Virus record (IMG/VR): IMGVR_UViG_3300046004_001292
Location: 1-64,000 of that record
DNA length: 64,000 bases
Direction: 5' to 3' (one strand)
Source of the DNA: a virus
The notes beneath the pieces were generated by a model. That model had not been told where the DNA came from. It did no database searches and worked only from the letters and a program-made list of their open reading frames with translations. Below, piece after piece: positions 56,434-63,759 of this stretch (position 1 is the first letter of the stretch; every line of letters starts with the position of its first letter). Made by a program: the position numbers and the translations under genes.

Positions 56434-57558
56434 ATGAACAAAATGCTTTCTTTCACTCAAGTCCTCAACCTCATCGCCGCTGTTGGCGACAAGCGTACCG
56501 TCATCGTCGAGGGCGAGAACGGCATAGGCAAGACCGCGCTGTTCCACGCGCTCAAGAAGCACCCCAAGTTCGCTGGCCACATCGCAGTTGACCCCGTCGA
56601 TTGCACACAGTTGTCCGATGGTTCTGTGTGGATGCCTGACCTCGACCGCGAGAACGGCGTGTCACGTGAGTTGCCAAACGAGCGCTTCGGTGTATCGCGC
56701 ACCAATCAGATGGGTGTCAACGATGCCAAGCCAATCATGGTGTTCCTCGACGAGATCGCCAAGGCTCCGCAGTTCATCAAGAACGTGCTGGCCCCGATCA
56801 TCTACGAGCGCCGCGTGGGCAACTACCACATGCCCGAGGGTAGCGTGGTGTTCTGTGCAACCAACTTGGCTGTTGAGGGTCTTGGCGATAGCATTCAAGC
56901 GCACCTGCGCAACCGTCTCGTGTTCGTCAAGATGCGCAAGCCTACCGCTGGCGAGTGGGTGCAGTGGGCCATCGACAAGGGCGTCAACGCTTCGGTGATC
57001 GCGTTCGTCAACAGCTACGCGCAGGTCATGGACTCGTTTCTCGACTACGAGAAGGGCGGCAAGCACGAGGGCAAGCAGCAAGACAAGGACAACGGCTACA
57101 TCTTCAACCCTCGCTCGATGGCACTGGCCTACGCTACGCCGCGCAGCTTGGTTGCAGCGGGTGACGTGCTCGATGCTGGTGACGGTGTGCTCGACGATGA
57201 CACGCTGGAGGCTGCGTTGATCGGTACGCTGGGTGCCACGACTGCCGAGGCGCTGTCTTCATTCGTACGCTTTGGCCGTGACATCTGCTCGCTCGAACGT
57301 GTGCTCAAAGACCCTGCGACTGCGCCGCTGGCCGACAACCCCACTGCTCAGCTTGTGCAGGTGTTCCAGTTCGTCTCACGCGTTGACAACCGCGACGATG
57401 CGGCCAAGGTTGTTGAGTACGTGCTGCGCATGCGCACAGAGATGCAGTCGATCTTCTGCAACAGCGTGGCCAACTCGTCCAACATTGCGCACTATGTGTC
57501 GTTGACGAACTTCGGTTCGCTCTTGGCATCGCACAAGATTTTCTTCAGCACGAAGTAA
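56434..57558 (+). CDS. MoxR/CobS-like AAA+ ATPase
   Basis: 374 aa. Walker A GENGIGKT (27-34), Walker B MVFLDEIAKA (D106/E107), sensor 1 Asn in FCATN (about 144) and arginines RNR near 159 as likely finger. Loop VWMPDLDRENGVSRELP resembles MoxR substrate loops. MoxR ATPases work as hexamers with a VWA-domain partner, supplied two genes on. They remodel or insert metal into client proteins; cobaltochelatase CobS is a related example. It starts the last big operon, after a promoter and a palindromic element. Confidence 0.85.
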   Translation: MNKMLSFTQVLNLIAAVGDKRTVIVEGENGIGKTALFHALKKHPKFAGHIAVDPVDCTQLSDGSVWMPDLDRENGVSRELPNERFGVSRTNQMGVNDAKPIMVFLDEIAKAPQFIKNVLAPIIYERRVGNYHMPEGSVVFCATNLAVEGLGDSIQAHLRNRLVFVKMRKPTAGEWVQWAIDKGVNASVIAFVNSYAQVMDSFLDYEKGGKHEGKQQDKDNGYIFNPRSMALAYATPRSLVAAGDVLDAGDGVLDDDTLEAALIGTLGATTAEALSSFVRFGRDICSLERVLKDPATAPLADNPTAQLVQVFQFVSRVDNRDDAAKVVEYVLRMRTEMQSIFCNSVANSSNIAHYVSLTNFGSLLASHKIFFSTK

Positions 57559-57561
57559 GTC

Positions 57562-57903
57562 ATGAGCACAGTACGCGCAATGAACAAGTACGACTATGTG
57601 GCTGAGAATATAGTCATCGAGGAGCTGCTGCGTACCCCGAAAGGGGCGCTGCGGCTCGACGCTAAAGCGGCGTACAAGGAGGGGTGGGCAATGCTCTCCG
57701 TGTACGCTTACTGGTACGACAAGGTGCTGGCCGGGAAGCTGCTGGCCGGGAAGCCCGCTATGGTTCAACGCATCATCTTGCACCGCATGTTTGTGCCGCG
57801 TGACACGCCCAAGGCGGAGAAGAACCGCATGCTGCGAACCATGTGCGATCTGTTTGCTGTGAAGCACGGCACTGAGTACGCACTGAGGAGTAAGCTGAAA
57901 TGA
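57562..57903 (+). CDS. Hypothetical protein, 113 aa
   Basis: Starts MSTVRAMNKYDYVAENIVIE (a second ATG 18 bp on is possible). Helical with a short repeat GKLLAGKP. Not recognised. It lies between the ATPase and the VWA gene and overlaps the next gene by 4 bp, so it may be a dedicated adaptor of the same system. Confidence 0.6.
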   Translation: MSTVRAMNKYDYVAENIVIEELLRTPKGALRLDAKAAYKEGWAMLSVYAYWYDKVLAGKLLAGKPAMVQRIILHRMFVPRDTPKAEKNRMLRTMCDLFAVKHGTEYALRSKLK

Positions 57904-58250
57904 CGGACTCGCTGTACTCACTGACGCGCCCACGCACCGATCTGTACTGCCGCAACATAGACGGGGACATCGTGATCGTGTCTAGGATATGGAAGGGTGT
58001 TGCCAAGGGCAAGACCGCCGTGTCTCTCTATGTCGGGCGCGGCGTCAAGGACAAGGTGGTGCGCCTGATACACCGTCAAGTCTTCGACAACGCCACGCAC
58101 ACGAAGGCCATGCTAGAGGCAGCGCGTGACACAGTCGCCCACTTGTGGGCGCTCCACTACGGCATAAGCGATTATGTTGTGGTCTACGAAGAACCTCTCA
58201 CCCGAGAGCTATTTCACCCCACTGAACTTCAACAGGAGAAGCAACCATGA
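57900..58250 (+). CDS. Hypothetical protein, 116 aa
   Basis: Starts MTDSLYSLTRPRTDLYCRNI. Beta-rich first half with ISRIWKGVAKGK-like VIVSRIWKGVAKGKTAVSLY, then a helix. No motif recognised. Overlap ATGA with the VWA gene. Confidence 0.6.
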   Translation: MTDSLYSLTRPRTDLYCRNIDGDIVIVSRIWKGVAKGKTAVSLYVGRGVKDKVVRLIHRQVFDNATHTKAMLEAARDTVAHLWALHYGISDYVVVYEEPLTRELFHPTELQQEKQP

Positions 58251-59437
58251 GCTTTGACAAACTTACCCCCAACCAGAAAATCCAAGCGTGCAACATCGAC
58301 GTGATGCGTCACCACAAATTCGCGCTGCTGTCCGGCATCGTGTGCATGGGCAAGTCCGAGGCATGTGATGACATGCCCACTGCTGCAACCAACGGCAAGG
58401 ACAAGATGTACGGCACCGCGTTCATCAGTGACCTGACACGCAAGGAGCTGCGCTTCGTTGTGCTGCACGAGAACTTCCACGTGGCGCTCAAGCACTGCGT
58501 CTTGCCAGCGTACATTGGGTACAGCAAGCGCTTCGGTCCGCAGATCAACAACGCGGCCATGGACTACGTGGTCAACGGCCTGATCGACGAGCTTGACCCT
58601 GACCGCAAGTTCATGGACTTCCCCGCCAAGATCAGCGTCTTGTTCGACGAGAAGTTCAAGGGCATGTCGTACCCGCAGGTGCTGCAAGAGTTGCTCAAGG
58701 ATGCTGACGAAGAGCAACAGCCGCAGGCCATGGACGACCACCAGATGAACGGCGAGGGTGGTGGTGACCCCATGACGCCCGAGGAGTCCGAGAAGCTGGG
58801 CAAGATGGTCGACGATGCCAACCGCCAAGGCGAGTTGCTTGTGCGCAAGATGCGTGGCGATAAAGAGGGTGGCCGTGACATCCTTGGCACAGCGCAGGAG
58901 CGCGTGACCAACTGGCGCGATGCGTTGCAGGACTTCATCAGTTCTGTGTGCGTTGGCGACGAGAACTCACGCTTTTGCCCACCTAACAAGCGCTTGCTTG
59001 CGTCCGGCTTCATCATGCCTTCGCACTTCGACGAGAACATTGGCGAGATCGTCATTGCGTGTGACACGTCAGGCTCCATGCACTGGGCATACCCTGTTGT
59101 GTTCGGTGAGGTGGCGCGTATCGTGCAGAACACACGGCCCGACAGCGTGCGCATGCTGTGGTGGGACACGGAGGTGTGCGGCGATCAAGTGTTCAAGCCC
59201 GAGCAGTACCAAGACATTGCCACGCAGCTTGCACCCAAGGGCGGTGGCGGCACTGTTGTGTCATGTGTTGCTGACTACGTGGCCGAGCACAAGATCAAGG
59301 CCAAGGCTGTCATCATGCTGACCGATGGCTACATCGAGTCCGACTACCGCATGACCGACATGCCGACCTTGTGGGGTGTCGTGGACAACGAAGACTTCAT
59401 GCCACGCGCAGGCAAGGTGTTGAGGATTCGTCCATGA
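58247..59437 (+). CDS. Putative metallopeptidase with VWA-like domain
   Basis: 396 aa. Zinc motif H74-ENF-H78 in VVLHENFHVALKH, followed by AAMDYVVNGLIDEL, as in the DUF2201 N-terminal peptidase family. After a Glu-rich linker (about 160-205) comes a VWA domain whose MIDAS motif D-T-S-G-S lies near 275-279 (IVIACDTSGSM), with further acidic residues in MLTDGYIES. VWA partners of MoxR ATPases bind metal ions and clients; the peptidase may be inactive or a regulated protease. Leader GGAGAAGCAACC. Confidence 0.85.
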   Translation: MSFDKLTPNQKIQACNIDVMRHHKFALLSGIVCMGKSEACDDMPTAATNGKDKMYGTAFISDLTRKELRFVVLHENFHVALKHCVLPAYIGYSKRFGPQINNAAMDYVVNGLIDELDPDRKFMDFPAKISVLFDEKFKGMSYPQVLQELLKDADEEQQPQAMDDHQMNGEGGGDPMTPEESEKLGKMVDDANRQGELLVRKMRGDKEGGRDILGTAQERVTNWRDALQDFISSVCVGDENSRFCPPNKRLLASGFIMPSHFDENIGEIVIACDTSGSMHWAYPVVFGEVARIVQNTRPDSVRMLWWDTEVCGDQVFKPEQYQDIATQLAPKGGGGTVVSCVADYVAEHKIKAKAVIMLTDGYIESDYRMTDMPTLWGVVDNEDFMPRAGKVLRIRP

Positions 59438-59658
59438 GCGAGCCTGAGCTGGTCAAGTGGAAACTGTGTAAACCCGTCACGGTGGACATGTTTGACTTCC
59501 GGGTCAGGCGTGTGCACTTCGGGGCACCTTACATGTACGCAGTGGAGGCCAAGCGCCCCACAAGCGTCGTGTACGTGCTGGCTGAGTTCACCACCAGTGC
59601 GCCTCTCACCAACGCGTTGCGTGATACGTGCATCAACCTTGTGAGGTGTGCAGCATGA
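59434..59658 (+). CDS. Hypothetical protein, 74 aa
   Basis: ATGA overlap on both sides. Beta-rich (VTVDMFDFRVRRVHFGAPYM) with a helical end and three Cys. Unrecognised; coupled to the VWA gene. Confidence 0.6.
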   Translation: MSEPELVKWKLCKPVTVDMFDFRVRRVHFGAPYMYAVEAKRPTSVVYVLAEFTTSAPLTNALRDTCINLVRCAA

Positions 59659-59915
59659 GCAAAGGCATTGACTTCGACTTCCGCCCGAGGGGGCAGTACC
59701 GACGAGGGGAGCGCCCCCTTTTTGTCAGGCCCCCGTTCAACCAATCAGGGCAGATCATCTACGGCACCTACTCGGAGCCGGGCTTTAGCCCACCAGTCGT
59801 GGCATTCATGCACGACTTCTACGCAGTCAGCGCTGACGAGCAACGGCAGATGGTGCAGAGCACGATCTTGCTCTGCGAAATGATGTACCACCAACAACTG
59901 GAGAACCAACCATGA
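59655..59915 (+). CDS. Hypothetical protein, 86 aa
   Basis: N-terminal DFDFRPRGQYRRGERPLFVR is Arg-rich, followed by PPVVAFMHDFYAVSADEQRQ. Unrecognised. ATGA overlaps with both neighbours. Confidence 0.6.
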   Translation: MSKGIDFDFRPRGQYRRGERPLFVRPPFNQSGQIIYGTYSEPGFSPPVVAFMHDFYAVSADEQRQMVQSTILLCEMMYHQQLENQP

Positions 59916-60139
59916 ACCAACCGATACCCAACGCACTGGCCAACACGGTCTTGCTCGCAGATCACGACGAGGCAATACAACGCGCAGTCGTCGATGCAGT
60001 GGAGAAGATCATTGTGAACTACTTACAGCTCAACATGCAAGTAGTCAGCACCAACATTGTCTCGTACCAACAAGCCCACATTGAGCGCATTGCTTTGCGT
60101 GCGCTCAAGTATCACTTCACCAACGCAAGCAACATCTGA
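59912..60139 (+). CDS. Small helical protein, 75 aa
   Basis: MNQPIPNALANTVLLADHDE, then a helix with AVVDAVEKIIVNYLQLNMQV. Fully helical, no motif. Overlaps the previous gene; 15 bp to the next. Confidence 0.6.
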   Translation: MNQPIPNALANTVLLADHDEAIQRAVVDAVEKIIVNYLQLNMQVVSTNIVSYQQAHIERIALRALKYHFTNASNI

Positions 60140-60154
60140 TAAGGAGAACCAACC

Positions 60155-61033
60155 ATGAACACAACTCGCTATAACCTTGATACCTGCGCCATGCTCACCG
60201 AATTCAACGCCAGCGTGTGGACCGCACGCAAGCTGGACAGGGGCGCAACAGACGAGATCGTCACATCCAAGAACGCTGCGGCCAAGGATGCAGCACGCGT
60301 CAACAAGCACCTGCTTGCAGGGCGCACAGAGCTGGAGGTTATTCAACAGATGATTGGCCGTGCTCGCACCTACGTGTACGACCACACGCTGCCATGGTCT
60401 GACTCGGGCCTGCGCTTGCTGCCTACTGCCAACTTCGAGCGCTTCGCTACCAAGATGAACGGCTTCGAGGACGAGTTCGCATTGATGGTCGAGTCGTTCG
60501 TCAACATCTATCCCACGCTCATTACAGCGCAGGCCATGGCCTTGGGTGATATGTTTCAGCGCAACGACTTCCCTTCACAGAACGAGATCATGACCAAGTT
60601 TGCCTTCCGTGTGAACTACCTGCCCGTGCCTACTGCGGGCGACTTCCGTGTGGACGTGGGCAACGCTGCGATGGACGACATCAAGGCCAAGCTGGAGCGC
60701 ATTGCACAAGAGCGTGTGGACGCCGCCATGCAGGACGTACGCCAGCGCCTCGGGGATCATTTGAAGCGCATGTCTGACCGGCTCACCACCGACTACGTTG
60801 AGGGCGAAGCCAAGGCCCGCAGGTTCCACGACAGCCTTGTCGATGGTGCCTTGGAGCTGTGCGACTTGACCAAGACACTCAACGTGGTCAATGATCTGGA
60901 CCTCGAAGCCGCACGCAAAGCCCTTGAGCAGACGCTGTGCGGCGTTGACCCCAAAGACCTGCGCAAAGATGAAGCGCTGCGCCAAGACACCAAGAAAGCC
61001 GTTGATGACATCCTCAACAAATTCTCCTTTTAA
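60155..61033 (+). CDS. Helical protein of the AAA+/VWA system, DUF3150-like
   Basis: 292 aa, almost wholly alpha-helical with a strong coiled coil near 175-240 (KAKLERIAQERVDAAMQDVR). N-terminal SVWTARKLDRGATDEIVTSK and AGRTELEVIQQMIGRARTYV resemble, from memory, DUF3150-type proteins that accompany MoxR ATPase and VWA genes in bacteria. If so it is the third member of a trio. Leader GGAGAACCAACC. Its end overlaps the next gene's likely start. Confidence 0.6.
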   Translation: MNTTRYNLDTCAMLTEFNASVWTARKLDRGATDEIVTSKNAAAKDAARVNKHLLAGRTELEVIQQMIGRARTYVYDHTLPWSDSGLRLLPTANFERFATKMNGFEDEFALMVESFVNIYPTLITAQAMALGDMFQRNDFPSQNEIMTKFAFRVNYLPVPTAGDFRVDVGNAAMDDIKAKLERIAQERVDAAMQDVRQRLGDHLKRMSDRLTTDYVEGEAKARRFHDSLVDGALELCDLTKTLNVVNDLDLEAARKALEQTLCGVDPKDLRKDEALRQDTKKAVDDILNKFSF

Positions 61034-61484
61034 GTTGGAAGACTTGAAGATAGACACGGTGCCATTAGCTAGGGGTTTCCTACCGCAAGCGACTTGGTAC
61101 GCACGCTTCGTTCTTGCTGATACGAGACGGATCGCGGAGCTGACATCGTGGCGCGACAAGATAGGCGTTGTTGGCCATATCGAGTTGGCTGGCCGCTCTT
61201 GGCTCAACCCGGACAAAGTCGGATACAGCGCACGTATCGGGAGCTTCAGCGTGCGTGTTGAGCTTAGAGACTATGTTATCGACGACGCGCTGAACTTAGA
61301 GGACGCGTTGTGGTTCGCATGCAGGGAACTCAACCCAATGCTGGAGACGTTCACCACGTTGTTCGGCATCAAGAACGACATCGACATCGTTGTCGAACAC
61401 GGGCTTCGGCCTGTCAACAAGCTGTTGCACAACATCGTGCAACCTTTTAGGCAAACAACTCCGAAAGGAAGGTTCACACTATGA
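61005..61484 (+). CDS. Hypothetical protein, 159 aa, uncertain start
   Basis: The first in-frame ATG giving a modest overlap is 61005; TTG codons at 61035 and 61044 are alternatives, none with a good ribosome site. The protein has GFLPQATWYARFVLADTRRI, then VVGHIELAGRSWL. Not recognised. It may be coupled to the helical protein upstream. Confidence 0.55.
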   Translation: MTSSTNSPFKLEDLKIDTVPLARGFLPQATWYARFVLADTRRIAELTSWRDKIGVVGHIELAGRSWLNPDKVGYSARIGSFSVRVELRDYVIDDALNLEDALWFACRELNPMLETFTTLFGIKNDIDIVVEHGLRPVNKLLHNIVQPFRQTTPKGRFTL

Positions 61485-61642
61485 ACACGAAATTCTTGAC
61501 CCTCGCCCGTAAGAACTTCTGCAACGACTGGGCACCAGTCCATGTGCAGCGACACAACATGCGCCAGTGGGCTCGCTCGCTGCGCCTGCTCGGAAACAAG
61601 TGGCTGCTTGCCACCCCCATCAATCAACCCGCAACCAAGTAA
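61481..61642 (+). CDS. Small basic protein, 53 aa
   Basis: Frame MNTKFLTLARKNFCNDWAPV, rich in Arg, Asn and Trp, likely helical. GAAAGGAAGG lies upstream as a ribosome site. The start overlaps the preceding stop (ATGA). Not recognised. Confidence 0.55.
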   Translation: MNTKFLTLARKNFCNDWAPVHVQRHNMRQWARSLRLLGNKWLLATPINQPATK

Positions 61643-61655
61643 GGAACGGTCATCA
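61643..61655 (+). repeat. Short repeat GGAACGGTCATCA, copy 3
   Basis: Here it ends in the ATG of the winged-helix gene, so it acts as a ribosome-binding leader, unlike the other two copies. Confidence 0.6.
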
Positions 61656-62233
61656 TGCCAGACATCAAAACCGCGCTTGAGCAAGCGCTCGCAAAAGCTC
61701 AACACGCAACCCAGCTCCCTACCGATTGGGACGACGAAGGCGGCGAAGCCGCTATCGAATCCATCACCACCAAAGCTAAGGAGGCAACCATGCCCAGACA
61801 ATTCTTCACCACAACCAACAACGTGACACGCGCCACGTTCGACTTCGTACTCAACAACCCCGGCAAGACCCGCAAGGAAATTCTCAACGCGCTCGCTGCG
61901 CAAGGCTACAAACAGGGCTCCACGTCCTCACTGATAGGCCAGTTCACAAAGCAGGGGTACATCGTCAACCGTGACGGCTTTATGTTTGCACAACAGGCGG
62001 AGTACAAGCCCTTGAAGACATCGCAGCGCAAGGCCGCGCAAACCCCCGCACCAAAGGCAGCACCAAAGGCATCACCAAAAGCCACACCGAAGGCAGCACC
62101 AAAGCCAAAAGCCAAACCAGAACCCGCGCCGCAGATCAACGCTGCGTGGGATGCCGAGACCCTGCTCAACAACCTGAGCATCAAGCAAGCGCGTGCGCTA
62201 TACGATGAGCTGCGCAAAATCTTCGGAGGCTGA
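61655..62233 (+). CDS. Winged-helix protein with Lys/Ala/Pro tail
   Basis: 192 aa. Residues about 55-112 (FDFVLNNPGKTRKEILNALA, then TSSLIGQFTKQGYIV) look like a winged helix of the MarR or histone-H1 type. Residues about 128-160 are a repeat of PKAAPKASPKATPKA, strongly basic, then a final helix ALYDELRKIFGG. This is the plan of linker histones, though homology is unproven. A second start at ATG 61790 has the strong site AAGGAGG, so a 147-aa form may be made. A DNA-packaging or regulatory role is likely. Confidence 0.65.
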   Translation: MPDIKTALEQALAKAQHATQLPTDWDDEGGEAAIESITTKAKEATMPRQFFTTTNNVTRATFDFVLNNPGKTRKEILNALAAQGYKQGSTSSLIGQFTKQGYIVNRDGFMFAQQAEYKPLKTSQRKAAQTPAPKAAPKASPKATPKAAPKPKAKPEPAPQINAAWDAETLLNNLSIKQARALYDELRKIFGG

Positions 62234-62234
62234 C

Positions 62235-62327
62235 ATGAGCGAATGCCAACACCGCTGGGAGCCCGTCGAGGGGCCGGGTATGTACAAGTGCGCCCGATGC
62301 GGCGCGTTCAGGAGGATCATCAAATGA
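62235..62327 (+). CDS. Tiny zinc-finger-like protein, 30 aa
   Basis: C4, H6 and C19-x2-C22 could bind one zinc. ATG 62235 is preceded by GGAGG. The end overlaps the next gene (ATGA). A stand-alone zinc knuckle of unknown role. Confidence 0.5.
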   Translation: MSECQHRWEPVEGPGMYKCARCGAFRRIIK

Positions 62328-62434
62328 ACGAAGACGAAGACAAGCCAACCCCGGCTGACGGGCAGTTGATCTGGATACTGTGGGCCTTCATCACGTTGAT
62401 GCTGGGCCTGTTGACATTGAGGAGTTGTTTATGA
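62324..62434 (+). CDS. Tiny membrane protein, 36 aa
   Basis: Acidic N-terminus then one membrane segment (LIWILWAFITLMLGLLTL). ATGA overlaps on both sides. It might be a small holin-like or host-membrane protein. Confidence 0.5.
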   Translation: MNEDEDKPTPADGQLIWILWAFITLMLGLLTLRSCL

Positions 62435-62946
62435 CCAAAGACGAAGAACTGAGGCAACTGATTGAAGACCTTATCAGCGCGATGGAGTATCACGTTGAGC
62501 AGACAAGGCCAATCCATAGCACCACCGTTGCGCTTCAAGCCGCAAGGGAGGCGCTAAAAACAATGCCAACATCTTTGGTGTGTGATTGCAACCAAGGTCA
62601 GGTGTGCCACGTATGCGACCCAATTACCCCACCCGCACAGCCATCACCTGTGCAGCCTGTGGGGACGTATGGGGAAATCCATGAGTCAATGCAAGCCCTA
62701 TTGAGAAGCGGACTGCAAAGGGATCAGCAAATCTACATGGCGATGAAGGACAGACCCCTCTACACCACCCCACCCGCAGCACCTGTGCCGCTGACGGATG
62801 AGCAGATTGATGAAATAGTTAATCGCTTAGACCCACTATTTCTTGATGTGCCACAAAGTTTTACAACAGACTTTGCCCGCGCCATCGAAGCCGCCCACGG
62901 CATCCGAGCCATCGAAGCCAAACTCAAGGAGAAGAACAATGGATAA
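62431..62946 (+). CDS. Modular hypothetical protein, 171 aa
   Basis: Starts MTKDEELRQLIEDLISAMEY. Two to three modules: a helical start, a Cys-bearing part with VCDCNQGQVCHVC, then TTPPAAPVPLTDEQIDEIVN and a tail ending AKLKEKN. The second and last modules recur in the next gene (TTPPAQ, AKLKEKNT). Similar modular proteins are frequent in beta-proteobacterial phages from memory. Function unknown. Confidence 0.65.
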   Translation: MTKDEELRQLIEDLISAMEYHVEQTRPIHSTTVALQAAREALKTMPTSLVCDCNQGQVCHVCDPITPPAQPSPVQPVGTYGEIHESMQALLRSGLQRDQQIYMAMKDRPLYTTPPAAPVPLTDEQIDEIVNRLDPLFLDVPQSFTTDFARAIEAAHGIRAIEAKLKEKNNG

Positions 62947-63607
62947 AGACGAAGCATTGAAGCTAGCAAAAGAATGTGGCGCAACGACATACACAAACCG
63001 TCACTATCCTGACGCAACAGCCGTGACGTTTAGCCCCATTGCGTGGGAGAAATTCTGCAAGCAAGCCCTTGAAGCACCTGTGCAGCCTGTGGCGTGGGTG
63101 CTGCTCCGTGAAGACGAGGACGGCTTTGAACCTATCCAGTTTTACGGCGGCAAGGAAAAGCCCGAAACAGCGGGGGAACTCAAGCCGCGGTTTACTTTAC
63201 GCCCGGTCTGTTTTGCTGACACCACCCCACCCGCACAGCCAGCACCTACTGTGCAGGAGCCTGTGGCGCTGCATGCAATGGCAAAACGCCGGGTTTTTGA
63301 TGCGATCCGTGGCGCATACGACCTCGGCTACAACGATTCCAGAGGCGCACGAGCAGCTCATGGCGACTCTGCGCCGGGCTACAAAGGCCGAGACGTTGAA
63401 TCGGATCACGGCGGCGCTCTGATTTCTGCATTGGAGCGCTACACCACCCCACCCGCAGCACAGCGACCTTGGGTTGGGCTGACGGATGATGCGAAGCTGG
63501 ACTTAATTAGCGATGCCAAAGGGATTGGCGGTCGTGTTCGATCTGACGCGCAGTTGCTGGTACTGTTGGATATGCAAGAAGCCAAACTCAAGGAGAAGAA
63601 CACATGA
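62939..63607 (+). CDS. Modular hypothetical protein, 222 aa
   Basis: ATG 62939 (MDKDEALKLAKECGATTYTN) overlaps the previous gene by 8 bp. Segments TTPPAQPAPTVQEPVALHAM and YTTPPAAQRPWVGLTDDAKL are linkers shared with the preceding gene, and the ending AKLKEKNT is nearly the same. This suggests shuffling of short modules. No enzyme motif. Confidence 0.65.
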   Translation: MDKDEALKLAKECGATTYTNRHYPDATAVTFSPIAWEKFCKQALEAPVQPVAWVLLREDEDGFEPIQFYGGKEKPETAGELKPRFTLRPVCFADTTPPAQPAPTVQEPVALHAMAKRRVFDAIRGAYDLGYNDSRGARAAHGDSAPGYKGRDVESDHGGALISALERYTTPPAAQRPWVGLTDDAKLDLISDAKGIGGRVRSDAQLLVLLDMQEAKLKEKNT

Positions 63608-63759
63608 CCAAAGAAGACGCACTCAAACTGATCAAGCTGCTGTCCGCGATGGAGTCGTGGGCGTTCAGCACCAAGACCCAACTGCCCGACTACCTGCACG
63701 AAGACCTGTGTCTTGCTGTGGAGAAGTTGGAGAAAATTGTTTTGAAGGAGAAGCCGTGA
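63604..63759 (+). CDS. Small helical protein, 51 aa
   Basis: Begins MTKEDALKLIKLLSAMESWA, like the N-terminal helix of the two preceding proteins (MTKDEELRQL, MDKDEALKLA), and ends VLKEKP. Probably a single-module relative. ATGA overlap with the previous gene and GTGA with the next. Confidence 0.6.
   Translation: MTKEDALKLIKLLSAMESWAFSTKTQLPDYLHEDLCLAVEKLEKIVLKEKP

Noticed and set aside
56434-59437. Naming the ATPase and VWA protein as cobaltochelatase CobS/CobT
   Set aside because: Similar domain types, but the HExxH domain and lack of other cobalamin genes do not support cobalt insertion; the neutral name was kept.
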